Source: Hymenobacter ginkgonis
GTDB taxonomy: Bacteria > Bacteroidota > Bacteroidia > Cytophagales > Hymenobacteraceae
Direction: 5' to 3'
Assembly: GCF_009755225.1 (NCBI RefSeq)
Contig: NZ_WQKZ01000002.1
Span: 620,001 to 684,000 of the forward strand
DNA length: 64,000 nt
How positions within the stretch are numbered: position 1 is the first letter of the stretch; each line of letters begins with the position of its first letter. A program made the position numbers and the translations under genes. Positions 1 through 9,000 of the stretch are shown here, in pieces. Under the pieces are notes generated by a model. It saw nothing but the letters and a program-made list of their open reading frames with translations, was not told where the DNA came from and searched no databases.

Positions 1-616
1 CGGCTTCAGGGTCTTGGTGGTAGCGGTCGGCGTAGTCAGCAATGCGGATGGGCGGAGCCACGTTCAGCAACACATCGGAGCGGAAGCGGGTCGGGTCGAA
101 ATAGTTAGTGCCCACGCACACCAGCTTCAGGCCCAGCTTAAAGTCGTGGCGCGCCTCGGCGCCCAGCGCAATGCGAGCGGCCCCGGTTTTGAGGGGCCGC
201 AAGCGGCGCTCGCTCACGCTGGTGCCTTCCGGAAAAATCATGACGGTGCCGCCGTGCCCTAGGTAGTCGTAGCAGCGGCCGAAACTAGCCTCGTTGCTGG
301 CCGCCAGCTGCTGGGCACTTAGGGCGCCATCGCCGCTGCCCGCATCTTGCCGCCGGTAGATAGGGATGCAGTTGCCCGAGCGCATGATGGCGCCTAGTAG
401 TGGATTTTTAAAAAAAGTGCTCTTCGCCAAAAACGCGATGGGCTGGTGGCGCTGCACCGCCGTCACGAGCGGGTCCATGAGGGTATTGGGGTGGTTGCTA
501 CATAGCATGAGCGGGCCGGGTAGGCGTAGGCGCTCGGGGTGGCGCACTTCGAGGCGCCGAAAAAACACGCGCAGCCCCAAGCGTACCACGGGCTTCATGA
601 CGGTGTAGAAGAGCAT
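1..616 (-). CDS. 1-acyl-glycerol-3-phosphate acyltransferase-like protein (PlsC family), partial
   Basis: An open frame on the minus strand starts at ATG 616 and runs off the left edge after 205 codons, so the C-terminus is missing. It carries the acyltransferase blocks of the PlsC/LPLAT family: NHPNTLMD (His42, Asp48; an H-x5-D spacing rather than the usual H-x4-D), a GNCIPIYRR block near 81-89, and FPEGTS near 129-134. Members move an acyl chain from acyl-ACP or acyl-CoA to a lysophospholipid or glycerol phosphate at the inner membrane. Family assignment is firm, exact acceptor is not. It is transcribed toward the window edge, away from the gene at 773-1525. Confidence 0.85.
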   Translation of the reverse strand, partial: MLFYTVMKPVVRLGLRVFFRRLEVRHPERLRLPGPLMLCSNHPNTLMDPLVTAVQRHQPIAFLAKSTFFKNPLLGAIMRSGNCIPIYRRQDAGSGDGALSAQQLAASNEASFGRCYDYLGHGGTVMIFPEGTSVSERRLRPLKTGAARIALGAEARHDFKLGLKLVCVGTNYFDPTRFRSDVLLNVAPPIRIADYADRYHQDPEA

Positions 617-772
617 AGGCCGGCAAGTTTACGCAAAAAGGGCCGGCTGCTAGTGCGGCCGGCCCTTTAAAGGAATCAGAAAAGAGAAATTGAAATTTAT
701 AAGCTGAGAGACTAAGCTATAAAAGCAATATAGTCAGGAGCTTAAAGTTACAATAGCTCGTTTGTTAAGAAG

Positions 773-1525
773 CTAAAATGCGCTGTTCAAGTCGTCGAGG
801 TTGTTCGGGTTTTGGCCCCCCGACTTATGCGAATCGTACTTGCTGCCAGTTGCAGGGCCTTGGTCGCGCCGATGCCCACCGCCGTGCGAATCACTTCGCT
901 CCGACGAGGGGCGACCAAAATCAGCGCTGTGCGAGGTCGACGGAGTCGATGTGTAGCCGCTGCCCGAGTTTACGCGGGCTTTGCCGCTGGGGCCAGGGCC
1001 GGCGCCGTAGCGCGACGCACCCCAGGGGCGCTGGCCCTTGCGGTCGTAGTAGCCATCGCCATCTTTGGTGCTGTGCTGGTGGTCGAAGGGCGAGCGACGC
1101 GGGCGACGGCGGTAGTCGCCATCATCCGACTTGTCTTTGCCACCCCGCGTAAGCAGGAAGGCTACCCCGGCGGCCAGCAGGCCTACGCCCACCGCTTTCT
1201 GGGTAGTTGTCAGGCCACTAACGCTGGTCAAAGCTTTGTTACCTAGCTCTTTGGCCGACTTGGGGAGTTGCTGGGCCTTATCGGCAATGCCTGAATCGTT
1301 GAGCCATTTTTTGCCGCTGGCCAGGGCATCGTTTAGGGTGCCTTGTACGCCGCTGGCGGTTGGTGCCGCGCTATCGGTGGGGTAGGGGCTGCTGCCAGTG
1401 GCGTGGGCCGCCGTGGTCGAGAACTGGCTTTCGCCTGACGAAGGAGTATCCGAATGAGAAGCCGAGTAGGGGTTGCTGGCTGAGCCAGTTGTGCCGCCAA
1501 ACGGTTGCGAGGAGGTAGGTTCCAT
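773..1525 (-). CDS. Hypothetical low-complexity single-pass membrane protein
   Basis: A 250-residue protein with ATG at 1525. The first ~60 residues are rich in Ser, Thr, Ala and Pro and probably disordered. A short charged helix follows (about 62-100), then one hydrophobic segment (about 110-126), then a basic, Gly/Ser/Arg/His-rich tail. No signal peptide precedes the hydrophobic segment. I recognise no domain. The architecture resembles small inner-membrane stress proteins of the YtxH or DUF3618 kind, but there is no motif to prove it. The reverse strand also has open frames here, as expected for GC-rich DNA, but this frame has the more protein-like composition. Confidence 0.6.
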   Translation of the reverse strand: MEPTSSQPFGGTTGSASNPYSASHSDTPSSGESQFSTTAAHATGSSPYPTDSAAPTASGVQGTLNDALASGKKWLNDSGIADKAQQLPKSAKELGNKALTSVSGLTTTQKAVGVGLLAAGVAFLLTRGGKDKSDDGDYRRRPRRSPFDHQHSTKDGDGYYDRKGQRPWGASRYGAGPGPSGKARVNSGSGYTSTPSTSHSADFGRPSSERSDSHGGGHRRDQGPATGSKYDSHKSGGQNPNNLDDLNSAF

Positions 1526-1636
1526 GAGCTAAGAGGATAGGAGGAAAGAACGAGAAGCAGCCACTAAAATGGCTGTGGTAGGAGGTATTCGTAATTTGAA
1601 GCCAGTAGGTTGCGCCTGCTTAGTGCCAGCTCGACG

Positions 1637-2404
1637 CTAGGCCACACGGGGCGTGGCACATACGGGCAGCCAGCCATTGGCTTGGTGGCAGCGCGGGCAA
1701 TGGGCGGGGGTAGGGCCCGCGGGCAACTCGCGCACAGTGGCGCAGGCGTGGCAGGCATAGGCACCAGCCGCGGGCAGCTGGTAGAGCGGGGCTAGGTACA
1801 GTTCGGGCCAGATGGGAAGGCCGGGCCGCTCGTGTTTCGGCTCGAAAAAGAAAACGCTAATCTCCCCGGTAGCTTCTATGTAGAGGCGTCGTACCTGCCC
1901 CAAATGCTCTACTTGCAGCTGCCGTAGCTGCCCACAAAGCTCCTGCCCCGTGAGGCTCGATTTGGTGAAGGCCGGCAAGTCTATTTCGCCTTCTATGATG
2001 ATGAGCTCAGATTCTCCTTCCAGCATCCGCTCGATGCGCGGGTATTTGTCAGTCAAGTAGTTAAATAAGACGTAGAGCGCAATAATCACCACAAATACTA
2101 CCACGGCGTGTAGCAGCGGCGTGTCGTGGTAGATGGTCGCATCGCCGGCCGCCGACCCCAGCACCAGTATCAGCGCAAATTCGAAGAGTGAAAGCTGCCG
2201 CACCCCGCGCTTGCCCGAAATGCGCAGCGCCGCAATGGTGAGCAGAAACATGACGATACACCGGAAGGCGATTTCGAACATGAAACTGGCGGGCATCTCG
2301 GTCGATAGCCACAGGCGTTGCCAGTCGAAGGGCATAATATCGGCGGCCAGCAGGGCCAGGTAGGCGAGAGTCATAGCTGCTTCATACGGTCCAGTTATCG
2401 CCAA
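1637..2404 (-). CDS. DUF421 (YetF-like) membrane protein with C-terminal cysteine-rich zinc-ribbon-like tail
   Basis: 255 residues with hydrophobic segments near 43-60, 74-90 and 98-116, followed by the DUF421 core (GKRGVRQLSLFEFALI, GSAAGDA, then a soluble part around EGESELIIIEGE). The family is of unknown function in the inner membrane. After the normal domain end (about 205) comes an extension with Cys218-x2-Cys221 and Cys236-x2-Cys239, plus Cys249, spaced like a zinc ribbon. ATG 2404 is used; an internal Met at residue 11 is an alternative. It is divergent from the SDR gene at 2519. Confidence 0.8.
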   Translation of the reverse strand: MAITGPYEAAMTLAYLALLAADIMPFDWQRLWLSTEMPASFMFEIAFRCIVMFLLTIAALRISGKRGVRQLSLFEFALILVLGSAAGDATIYHDTPLLHAVVVFVVIIALYVLFNYLTDKYPRIERMLEGESELIIIEGEIDLPAFTKSSLTGQELCGQLRQLQVEHLGQVRRLYIEATGEISVFFFEPKHERPGLPIWPELYLAPLYQLPAAGAYACHACATVRELPAGPTPAHCPRCHQANGWLPVCATPRVA

Positions 2405-2518
2405 GGGCTACTCGCTGGGCAATTATCAGCCAAAAAGCGGCTTATTAGCAATTTATCATAAACAACGGCCCCTTTATCTCGTTCTCTCGGCTAAACCTCG
2501 TCTTTATTGGCTAATTGT

Positions 2519-3250
2519 ATGTTTCGCTTTCAAAACAAAATATGCCTCGTGACGGGGGCAACCTCCGGTATTGGCCGGGCCACAGCAGTGCGGCTGGGCC
2601 GCGAAGGGGGCACCGTCGTTTGCCTGGGCCGCGAAGTAAAAGCGGGGCACGCCGTGGAGGCTGAGATAAAAGCGGGGGGTAGCGAAGCGCTGTTTATCAA
2701 AACCGATGTGGGCCGCGATGCCGACTTAGTACACGCGGTGGAACAAACGCTGGCTCGCTTCCAGCGCATCGACGTGCTCATCAACGATGCGGCCATGATG
2801 ACGTTTACCCCCATTCTGGAGCTCGACCCCACCGACTGGGACTTGGTGATGAATGTGAACTTGCGGGCGCTGTTTCGCCTCTGTCAACTTTGCGTGCCGC
2901 ATATGCAGGGTGGCGCCGTGGTGGCCGTTAGCTCGGTGCACGCCTTCCAAAGCACTCCCAACGTGGCGCCCTACGCTACTAGTAAAGGCGGCCTCGAAGC
3001 TTTCGTGCGCGGCCTCAGCCTCGAAGTGCCCTACACCCAAGCGCGCATTAATGCCGTGGCGCCAGGCGCCGTCGAAACGCCCATGCTGCGCAGCAACCCC
3101 AATGTGGTGAATGGCACCGAGAAAATCACCGGTCAAATTGGTACCCCCGACGAGTTGGCAGCGGCCATCTGCTTCCTGGCTTCCGAGGAGGCCAGCTTCA
3201 TCAACGGCTCTACCCTGGCCGTAGACGGTGGGCGCCTGGCGCAGTTGTAG
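2519..3250 (+). CDS. SDR-family NAD(P)-dependent oxidoreductase
   Basis: 243 residues of a classical short-chain dehydrogenase. The cofactor motif GATSGIGRA is near the N-terminus, NDAAMM replaces the usual NNAG, the catalytic Ser lies in VAVSSVHA, and the Tyr/Lys pair is in YATSK. The C-terminus ends in the FINGSTLAVDGG block typical of FabG-like members. ATG 2519 is preferred: an in-frame TTG at 2507 adds only four residues and neither has a ribosome site. Substrate is unknown. Upstream is the divergent DUF421 gene; a bidirectional hairpin follows the stop. Confidence 0.88.
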   Translation: MFRFQNKICLVTGATSGIGRATAVRLGREGGTVVCLGREVKAGHAVEAEIKAGGSEALFIKTDVGRDADLVHAVEQTLARFQRIDVLINDAAMMTFTPILELDPTDWDLVMNVNLRALFRLCQLCVPHMQGGAVVAVSSVHAFQSTPNVAPYATSKGGLEAFVRGLSLEVPYTQARINAVAPGAVETPMLRSNPNVVNGTEKITGQIGTPDELAAAICFLASEEASFINGSTLAVDGGRLAQL

Positions 3251-3275
3251 ATAAGTTAAGTAGTTGCCTACAAGC

Positions 3276-3316
3276 AAGAACAAGGCCTAGTTGCTGAGCA
3301 GCTAGGCCTTGTTCTT
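3276..3316. terminator. Bidirectional hairpin terminator
   Basis: AAGAACAAGGCCTAG at 3276-3290 faces CTAGGCCTTGTTCTT at 3302-3316, a perfect 15-bp stem extended inward with one mismatch, followed by T-rich sequence on the plus strand and an A-rich run on the other side. It lies between convergent genes ending at 3250 and 3326. Confidence 0.8.
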
Positions 3317-3325
3317 TTACTTGGT

Positions 3326-3643
3326 TTATGGCCCGCGGCGGCGCTGCATAAAGAGCCGGGCTCCTTCGCGCGCCTCTACCTCAAATTTATTCTGGTAGTA
3401 ACCGACCCGCTTCGATTCGAGCAGGTATTCCCACAGGAAGCGAAGTAGCCCTAGGTCGCGCACCTGGCGTAGGTGCACCTCTTCGTGCGCTACCCACTCG
3501 GGGTCGGCCAAAAATTCCTCGCGGGTGGCACCGCTTAGGTGCACAGTTTGGCCCAATACCATTGCCACGCGGGGTGCCTTGTTGAGAACTAGCCGGGCAA
3601 TGCGGGCCAGGGGCGAATTGACGAAAGTGCGAGGTGGGGTCAT
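3326..3643 (-). CDS. Small protein with HExxH-like motif, DUF4157-like
   Basis: 105 residues from ATG 3643; a TTG at 3700 would add 19 residues but the added part looks non-coding. The centre holds WVAHEEVHLRQ, in which HEEVH matches the HExxH zinc-peptidase pattern. A Glu in FEVEAREGA some 30 residues later could be a third ligand. There is no signal peptide. The setting resembles short DUF4157-type putative metallopeptidase domains, but the protein is small and activity is unproven. It is convergent with the SDR gene. Confidence 0.6.
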   Translation of the reverse strand: MTPPRTFVNSPLARIARLVLNKAPRVAMVLGQTVHLSGATREEFLADPEWVAHEEVHLRQVRDLGLLRFLWEYLLESKRVGYYQNKFEVEAREGARLFMQRRRGP

Positions 3644-3961
3644 TGTATAAAATTCGGGCGTAGCTACGAGAGGAAATAGGGGATGGTTGCAGACTAACAA
3701 AGTTTATTTTGCTGTTTTATGGTATTTTATTGCTAATTATTGAGCTTTTTCTATAAAAAGCTAGGCGGTATGATTTTTTAATGCTTAGCTTTGGTCGTCC
3801 ACTACTCGCATGCAATTGGCAAAAAGGTTGTGTACAGCTATTCATTCAACCCTAATCCTAGCTGCTTTTGCAGCCCTGCCTAGCGCAACACTTTACGCCA
3901 TTTTTTTACCCGGTTAGCCAGCTTTAGGGCGCTGGCCGGTGCCCACCCCCAACGACGGACA
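3644..3961. other. AT-rich intergenic region between divergent genes
   Basis: About 318 bases without a gene. The left half is AT-rich and holds a perfect 8-bp hairpin (AGCTTTTT 3743-3750, loop CTAT, AAAAAGCT 3755-3762). No clean TAnnTTTG box was seen on either strand. It presumably carries promoters for the minus gene at 3643 and the NlpC/P60 gene at 3962. Confidence 0.5.
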
Positions 3962-4660
3962 ATGAAGAATACCCTGCTGTGTTGCCTCGCCGCTGCCTCC
4001 CTGGCGCTCTCCTTCTGCTTTGAAAAAATGCCCGCTGCTTCGGCTCCGGCTGGTGCTTCGGCCCCGGCAGTTGCCGAGGCATCTTTGCTTGCGGGCCTCA
4101 CGGGCGCCGGCGATACGCCTACCCTCACCGAAGCCCCAGCGGTAACGGCCTCGCGCGACTCGCTGGCTTATGGCTACTACAACCAGACGCTGGGCCTCCA
4201 GCTGGCCCATACCGAGAACAAGAGCCTGCTCCAGACCATAACTGACTGGATAGGTACTCCTTATAGCTACGGCTCCAACTCGCGCCGCGGCACCGATTGC
4301 TCGGGCTTCGTGTCGCAGGTGTTCCACAAGGTGTACGGCATCACGTTGCAGCGCAGCTCACGCTCGATGTTCAGCTCGGTGCAGCGCGTAGCCAAAACCG
4401 ACATGAAGGCTGGCGACTTGGTGTTCTTTCGCCATGGTAAAGGCGCCATCTACCACGTAGGCATTTATTTGAAGGACGGCAAGTTTGCCCACGCCGCCTG
4501 CAATGGTGGCGTCATGGTAAGCTCGCTCAACCAGCCCTATTACCACCACAATTTCTACGCCGCGGGCCGCGTGGCCGGCGCCGAAAAACTAGCCGAAGAC
4601 GCTACCCCCGCCGAAACCGCCGAGCTGCTGTCGGCCGCTGCCAGCGCCCGCCCCGAATAA
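3962..4660 (+). CDS. NlpC/P60 family C40 peptidoglycan hydrolase
   Basis: 232 residues. The first ~20 form a hydrophobic signal-like stretch, followed by an Ala/Pro-rich linker and the NlpC/P60 catalytic domain (about 88-205). Cys113 in TDCSGF is the nucleophile, with His165 in YHVGIYL and His177 in FAHAAC completing the catalytic set. Members cleave gamma-D-Glu-diaminopimelate or related bonds in peptidoglycan, in the periplasm. A strong terminator follows the stop, so it is probably a single-gene transcript. Confidence 0.9.
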   Translation: MKNTLLCCLAAASLALSFCFEKMPAASAPAGASAPAVAEASLLAGLTGAGDTPTLTEAPAVTASRDSLAYGYYNQTLGLQLAHTENKSLLQTITDWIGTPYSYGSNSRRGTDCSGFVSQVFHKVYGITLQRSSRSMFSSVQRVAKTDMKAGDLVFFRHGKGAIYHVGIYLKDGKFAHAACNGGVMVSSLNQPYYHHNFYAAGRVAGAEKLAEDATPAETAELLSAAASARPE

Positions 4661-4693
4661 TATACGGGTAGTACTACCCCAGCTTTTTTAGGA

Positions 4694-4730
4694 GCGGCCC
4701 CTGGTAATATCGCCAGGGGCCGCTTTTTTT
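4694..4730 (+). terminator. Rho-independent terminator
   Basis: GCGGCCCCTGG (4694-4704), loop TAATATCG, CCAGGGGCCGC (4713-4723), then seven T (4724-4730). A perfect 11-bp GC-rich stem with a T tract, directly after the NlpC/P60 gene. Confidence 0.93.
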
Positions 4731-4812
4731 GTGGCTGGATAAACTCTAAGGCGGCGAATGCAGTACTAAGGCCTAACGGCCCCGCTGCCTGTTTCTTTCT
4801 CCCTTTCTTCGC

Positions 4813-5595
4813 ATGGCTACGTACAATTCTCCTCCGCCTTCCGGCAATGACATCGCCGGTTCGGCTATTTTCAAGAAATTTCTGGCCGCCGCCGAAGGGT
4901 ACATCAAACAGCCTACCCGCCTCAAAAAGCTGCTGGTTGATGCTTTTAATAAAGCGCGCGAGAAAAAAGAACTCGGTGCCCTGGCCCACGAAGCCTGGGA
5001 AACGCTGCAAAGCCTGTTCCGCCTCATCAAGATGAGTGCTTCGGGTGAGTACACGGGCGTGCCGGGCACTACGGTGGCTGCTGCCGTAGCCGTGCTCATC
5101 TACTTCTTGTCGCCAATTGACTTGATTCCCGACTTTATCCCAGTAATTGGCTTGCTGGATGATATGGCGCTGGTGGCTTGGTTCTCCACGTCCATCAAGC
5201 ACGAGCTAGACAAGTTTCACGAGTGGGAGGAAGCTAAAGCTGCTACCCTGGTTTCGGACGAGGAACTGACTAAAACTGGCGCCTCAGAGGTTACCAAGCC
5301 GAAGCCTGTGGGCTACGAGCCTTGGGAAACTCGCTCGGCCAGCTCAACCAACCAATCGGCCAAAAACGCCGGTACTACCGCCTACCCTGAGGCTCCGGCC
5401 GGTACCCACCAGTCGGCTACCGATGCGGGCCTGGGCTCACCCACGTCCAGCACTACCGCGCCCATCCACGATGTGGGCCCCGATGGCCCGCTGCCTACCC
5501 CCCAAAAAAGCACCGACGACGTAGCCAACGTGAGCGATGGCTCCCGCGATGGCAACGTCGGCCAGCACAACGATGCGGGTGGCAACGTGCGCTAA
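4813..5595 (+). CDS. YkvA family protein (DUF1232) with long disordered tail
   Basis: 260 residues. The DUF1232 core is at about 80-125 with FLSPIDLIPDFIPVIGLLDD, the diagnostic hydrophobic helix pair and acidic turn. The last ~120 residues are rich in Ser, Thr, Pro, Ala and Gly, with no recognisable fold. The family is of unknown function and probably membrane-associated. ATG 4813 is the only plausible start. The gene is convergent with the acyl-carrier-like gene and separated from it by a 33-bp perfect palindrome. Confidence 0.88.
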   Translation: MATYNSPPPSGNDIAGSAIFKKFLAAAEGYIKQPTRLKKLLVDAFNKAREKKELGALAHEAWETLQSLFRLIKMSASGEYTGVPGTTVAAAVAVLIYFLSPIDLIPDFIPVIGLLDDMALVAWFSTSIKHELDKFHEWEEAKAATLVSDEELTKTGASEVTKPKPVGYEPWETRSASSTNQSAKNAGTTAYPEAPAGTHQSATDAGLGSPTSSTTAPIHDVGPDGPLPTPQKSTDDVANVSDGSRDGNVGQHNDAGGNVR

Positions 5596-5602
5596 TCGCG
5601 AA

Positions 5603-5673
5603 CAAGCAACAAGCCCTCAAAAAAGCCCTGACTTCAACACGAAGTCAGGGCTTTTTTGAGGGCTTGTTGCTTG
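5603..5673. terminator. Bidirectional terminator with 33-bp perfect inverted repeat
   Basis: Arms 5603-5635 and 5641-5673 are exact reverse complements with a 5-base loop AACAC. The inner stem AAGCCCTGACTTC/GAAGTCAGGGCTT is flanked by A6 and T6 runs, giving a T tract on both strands. It separates two convergent genes. Confidence 0.93.
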
Positions 5674-5677
5674 TTTA

Positions 5678-5944
5678 CTAGGCGGCAGCGGCATGGGCCG
5701 TTACGTAGCGCACGAAGTCGCCCACCGTATAGAAGGGTACTTCATCGGGCACGGTGATGTGGAAGTTGCGTTCCAGTTCCAAGATGATATCGACCAAATC
5801 GACGGTGTCAAAGCGCAGGTCGCGGCTCAGGCTGGCGGTGCGGCGCAGGCGCACCGTCTTGATAGCCTTGCGCTTGCTAATAATATGCAACACCTGACGC
5901 TCGATAGCTTTAGTAGGGGCGGTAGTAGAAACGGTAGTAAACAT
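5678..5944 (-). CDS. Acyl carrier protein-like protein with Thr in place of the phosphopantetheine Ser
   Basis: 88 residues from ATG 5944; the longer open frame from 6097 covers non-coding hairpin sequence. Helix 2 reads FDTVDLVDIILELERNF and helix 3 follows VPDEVPFYTV. This aligns without gaps with the ACP block DSLDTVELVMALEEEF...IPDE, so the residue normally phosphopantetheinylated is Thr47, not Ser. The N-terminus is unusually basic (KRKAIKTVRLRR). It lies 109 bp downstream of the RND pump on the same strand, with a large hairpin between. It may be an ACP acting without a prosthetic group or a poorly modified one; role unknown. Confidence 0.75.
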   Translation of the reverse strand: MFTTVSTTAPTKAIERQVLHIISKRKAIKTVRLRRTASLSRDLRFDTVDLVDIILELERNFHITVPDEVPFYTVGDFVRYVTAHAAAA

Positions 5945-5990
5945 TTTTGCAAAAAACGAAAGGTTAATAGGTGGCGAGGTAACGCAGCGC

Positions 5991-6041
5991 TTCGTCGGTT
6001 TCTTGCGGCTACTGGCTGAATAGCCACTAGAAACCGACGAA
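5991..6041. repeat. Intergenic hairpin between RND pump and ACP-like gene
   Basis: TTCGTCGGTTTCT (5991-6003) pairs perfectly with AGAAACCGACGAA (6029-6041). Inside, GCGGCTA and TAGCCAC form a second short stem with one mismatch. There is no T tract on the minus strand, so attenuation, RNA processing or 3' end protection are as likely as termination. Confidence 0.65.
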
Positions 6042-6053
6042 TGAGCTACTGCA

Positions 6054-9000
6054 CTAGGCCAACACCGGGGGGGTAGCAGCTTCCAACTCCTCTTCATCCA
6101 CGGGGACGGCGGGGGGCGGGCTGTTCACGTCGCGGCCGGTGAAGGCAGCTTGTATCTTCTCATTGAGCAGGTACATGACGGGGACTACCAAAAGGGTCAC
6201 AAGGGTTGCAAACGACAACCCAAAAATTATTGTCCAGGCTAGCGGGCCCCAGAACACGACCGACTCGCCACCCAAGTAGAAGTGGCCGTGGCCTGAGTTG
6301 AAGAGCTCGTAGAAGTTGATATTCAGGCCAATGGCCAGCGGAATCAAGCCCAGAATGGCGGCCGTGGCCGTGAGAATAACCGGGTTGAGGCGAGTGCGGC
6401 CGGCCAGCACGAGGGCGTCGTGCAGGTTCATGCCCTGCGAGCGCAGCATGTCGGTGAATTCAACCAGCAGAATACCGTTTTTCACCACGATACCGGCCAG
6501 GGCAATGATGCCTACCCCCGTCATCACGATGGAGATGTTCATGCCTGTAATGGCCAGGCCGAGCATCACGCCGATGATGGAGAAAATAACCTCGGTAAGG
6601 ATGATGAGCGGCTTGCTCACCGAGTTAAACTGCGTTACGAGTACCAAGAAGATGAGGGCGATGGCCCCCACGGCGGCTACGCCGAGGAAGTCGCTGGTTT
6701 CCTTCTGGTCTTCCTGGGCGCCGCCCATCCGCACCACGTAGCCGGGGGGGGTAGGGAAGGACTTTAGCGACTGCTGGACCTTGGCCACTACATCGGGGCC
6801 GGTGAAGCCGTTGAGCACGTTCGACGAGATGGTGATGAGGCGGTGGGTGTCTTTGCGCTTGATGCCGCCGTAGGTGGTGCCGTAGTTTACATCGGCTACT
6901 GACGAAATCGGCACTTGGCGCACGGCACCCGTCGCATCGCGGAAGGTGAGCGGGGCATTCACGATGGCGTTCACGTTATCGCGATAAGGCTTGGCGTAGC
7001 GCACCTGAATGGGGTATTCATCATCCGGGGTCTTGAATTTGCTGGCCTCGAAGCCGTAGATGGCAGTGCGCACTTCCGAACCAATTTGGGCGGTGCTAAT
7101 GCCCTCGCGGTTGGCGCGGGTCCGGTTGATGTTGACGCCGATTTCGGGGTTGCGGTCCTGCAAGTCGGAGCGCAGGTCTTCGATGCCGCCAATCTTGAGC
7201 GAATCGATGTAGCGTTCTACTTTCTTCGACAGCGCCGCCAGCTTGGGGTAGTCGTCGCCGGCTACCTCAATGGCCACGGCCTTGCCCTGCGGCGGGCCAC
7301 TGGCCTCCTGGTCTACCGATACTTCAGCGCCCGGAATACCTTTCACGGCTTCCCGAATCTGGTCCATGTAGATGTGGGTTGCTTGGCCTTTCTGTTCGCT
7401 CAACTCTTTGAACGCTACCCCCACTTTGCCGAGGTGCGACTGCGACGTACCGGCGGCCGTAGCCTCGGTGGGGTCGCCGGCGCCAATGGCCACGTTAGTA
7501 ATCACCGATTCGACGTCGGGGTTGGTGCGGCCAATGACTTTGTACACGCGCTTTTCCAACTCGCGGGTCACCGAGTCGGTGACTTCTACGCGGGTGCCCA
7601 CCGGCATGCGCAAGTAGGTATAAATGAACTTCGGGTCTCCTTTGGGAAAGAAGTCTACCTTAGGCTTGCGAGCGCCCACGGCCACAATGCTGCCCACAAA
7701 AAGCAGCACCAAGCCGCCCATAATGGCTACCTGCCGCCAGATGCTGCCCGTTACGGCCAGCTCGACCAGGCGAGCGTAGCCGTTTTGGAGGCGGGGTAGG
7801 AGGCTGCGCTGGAAGCCGGCTATCAGGTACACGAACACGTACTTATCAAGCAGACACAACACCAGAATGGTGACGAACAAGTTGCCCGTGAACGTCGAGC
7901 CCACCAGGTAGCCCACCACCGCAATGGCCAGCAGCACACCCATGCCAATGAGGAAGCCGCGCGACATTTTAGGCGTTTCCACTTTATCGAGGTGCTCTTC
8001 GCGCTCCATAAAGCTCACGGCAAACACCGGGTTCATGATGAAGGCCACGATGAGCGAGGCGCCCAGCGTGAGAATGAGCGTAACCGGCAGGTAGAACATA
8101 AAGCTACCCACAATGCCCGGCCAGAACATGAGCGGCACAAACGGCGCTACCGTCGTGAGCGTACCCGCCAATACCGGGACAAATACTTCACCAGCTGCTA
8201 GTTTGGCTGCCTGGGTGGTGCTCAGGTGCGGGTGGTCGTGTAGCAGGCGGTGGGTGTTTTCAATTACCACAATGGCGTCGTCCACCACAATGCCGAGCGC
8301 CAAGAGGAAGGCGAAAAGCACAATCATGTTGAGCGAAAAACCGAGGGTAGGCAGCATCACGAACGCCAGGAACATGGACAGCGGCACCGACAAGCCCACA
8401 AATAGCGCGTTGGTGGTACCCATGAAGAACATCAAAATCAAGGTCACCAGCAGGAAACCAATAATGATGGTGTTGATGAGGTCGTTCAGCGTATTCCGGG
8501 TTTCGTTCGACGAGTCGCCGGTTATCGTAATTTTCAAGCCCTTCGGCATGCTAGCCTGCGACTCCTTCACGAGGTCGTGAATCTTGTCGGAGGCATCGAG
8601 CAGGTTCTCGCCTTGGCGCTTCACCACGTTCAGCGTCACAGCCGACTGGCCATCGAGGCGGGCGTAGCTTTCGCGGTCCTTGAAGCCGTCCTGCACCGTG
8701 GCAATATCGCCGAGGCGCACCGGCGCGCCACGCAGGTTCTTAATCTGGATGTTGGCGATGTCCGAGGCATTCACGTACTGGCCGGCCACGCGCACGGCGC
8801 GCTTCTGCGCCCCCACGTCGATAGAACCACCGGATACCGTGATGTTTTCGCGGGCAATAGAATTCTCAATATCGCTGAAGCTCAGCTGCGAAGCTTGCAG
8901 CTTGTAGAGGTCCACATCCACGTTTACTTGCTGCTCTAGGGCACCCACAATATCTACGCGGGTGATTTCGGGCAGCGCCTCAATCTTGTCCTGGAAGTCG

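Noticed and set aside
6915..7799. 294-codon plus-strand open frame opposite the RND gene
   Set aside because: Antisense shadow in GC-rich DNA; composition dominated by His, Gly, Val and Ala and no domain, while the minus strand codes a clear RND pump.
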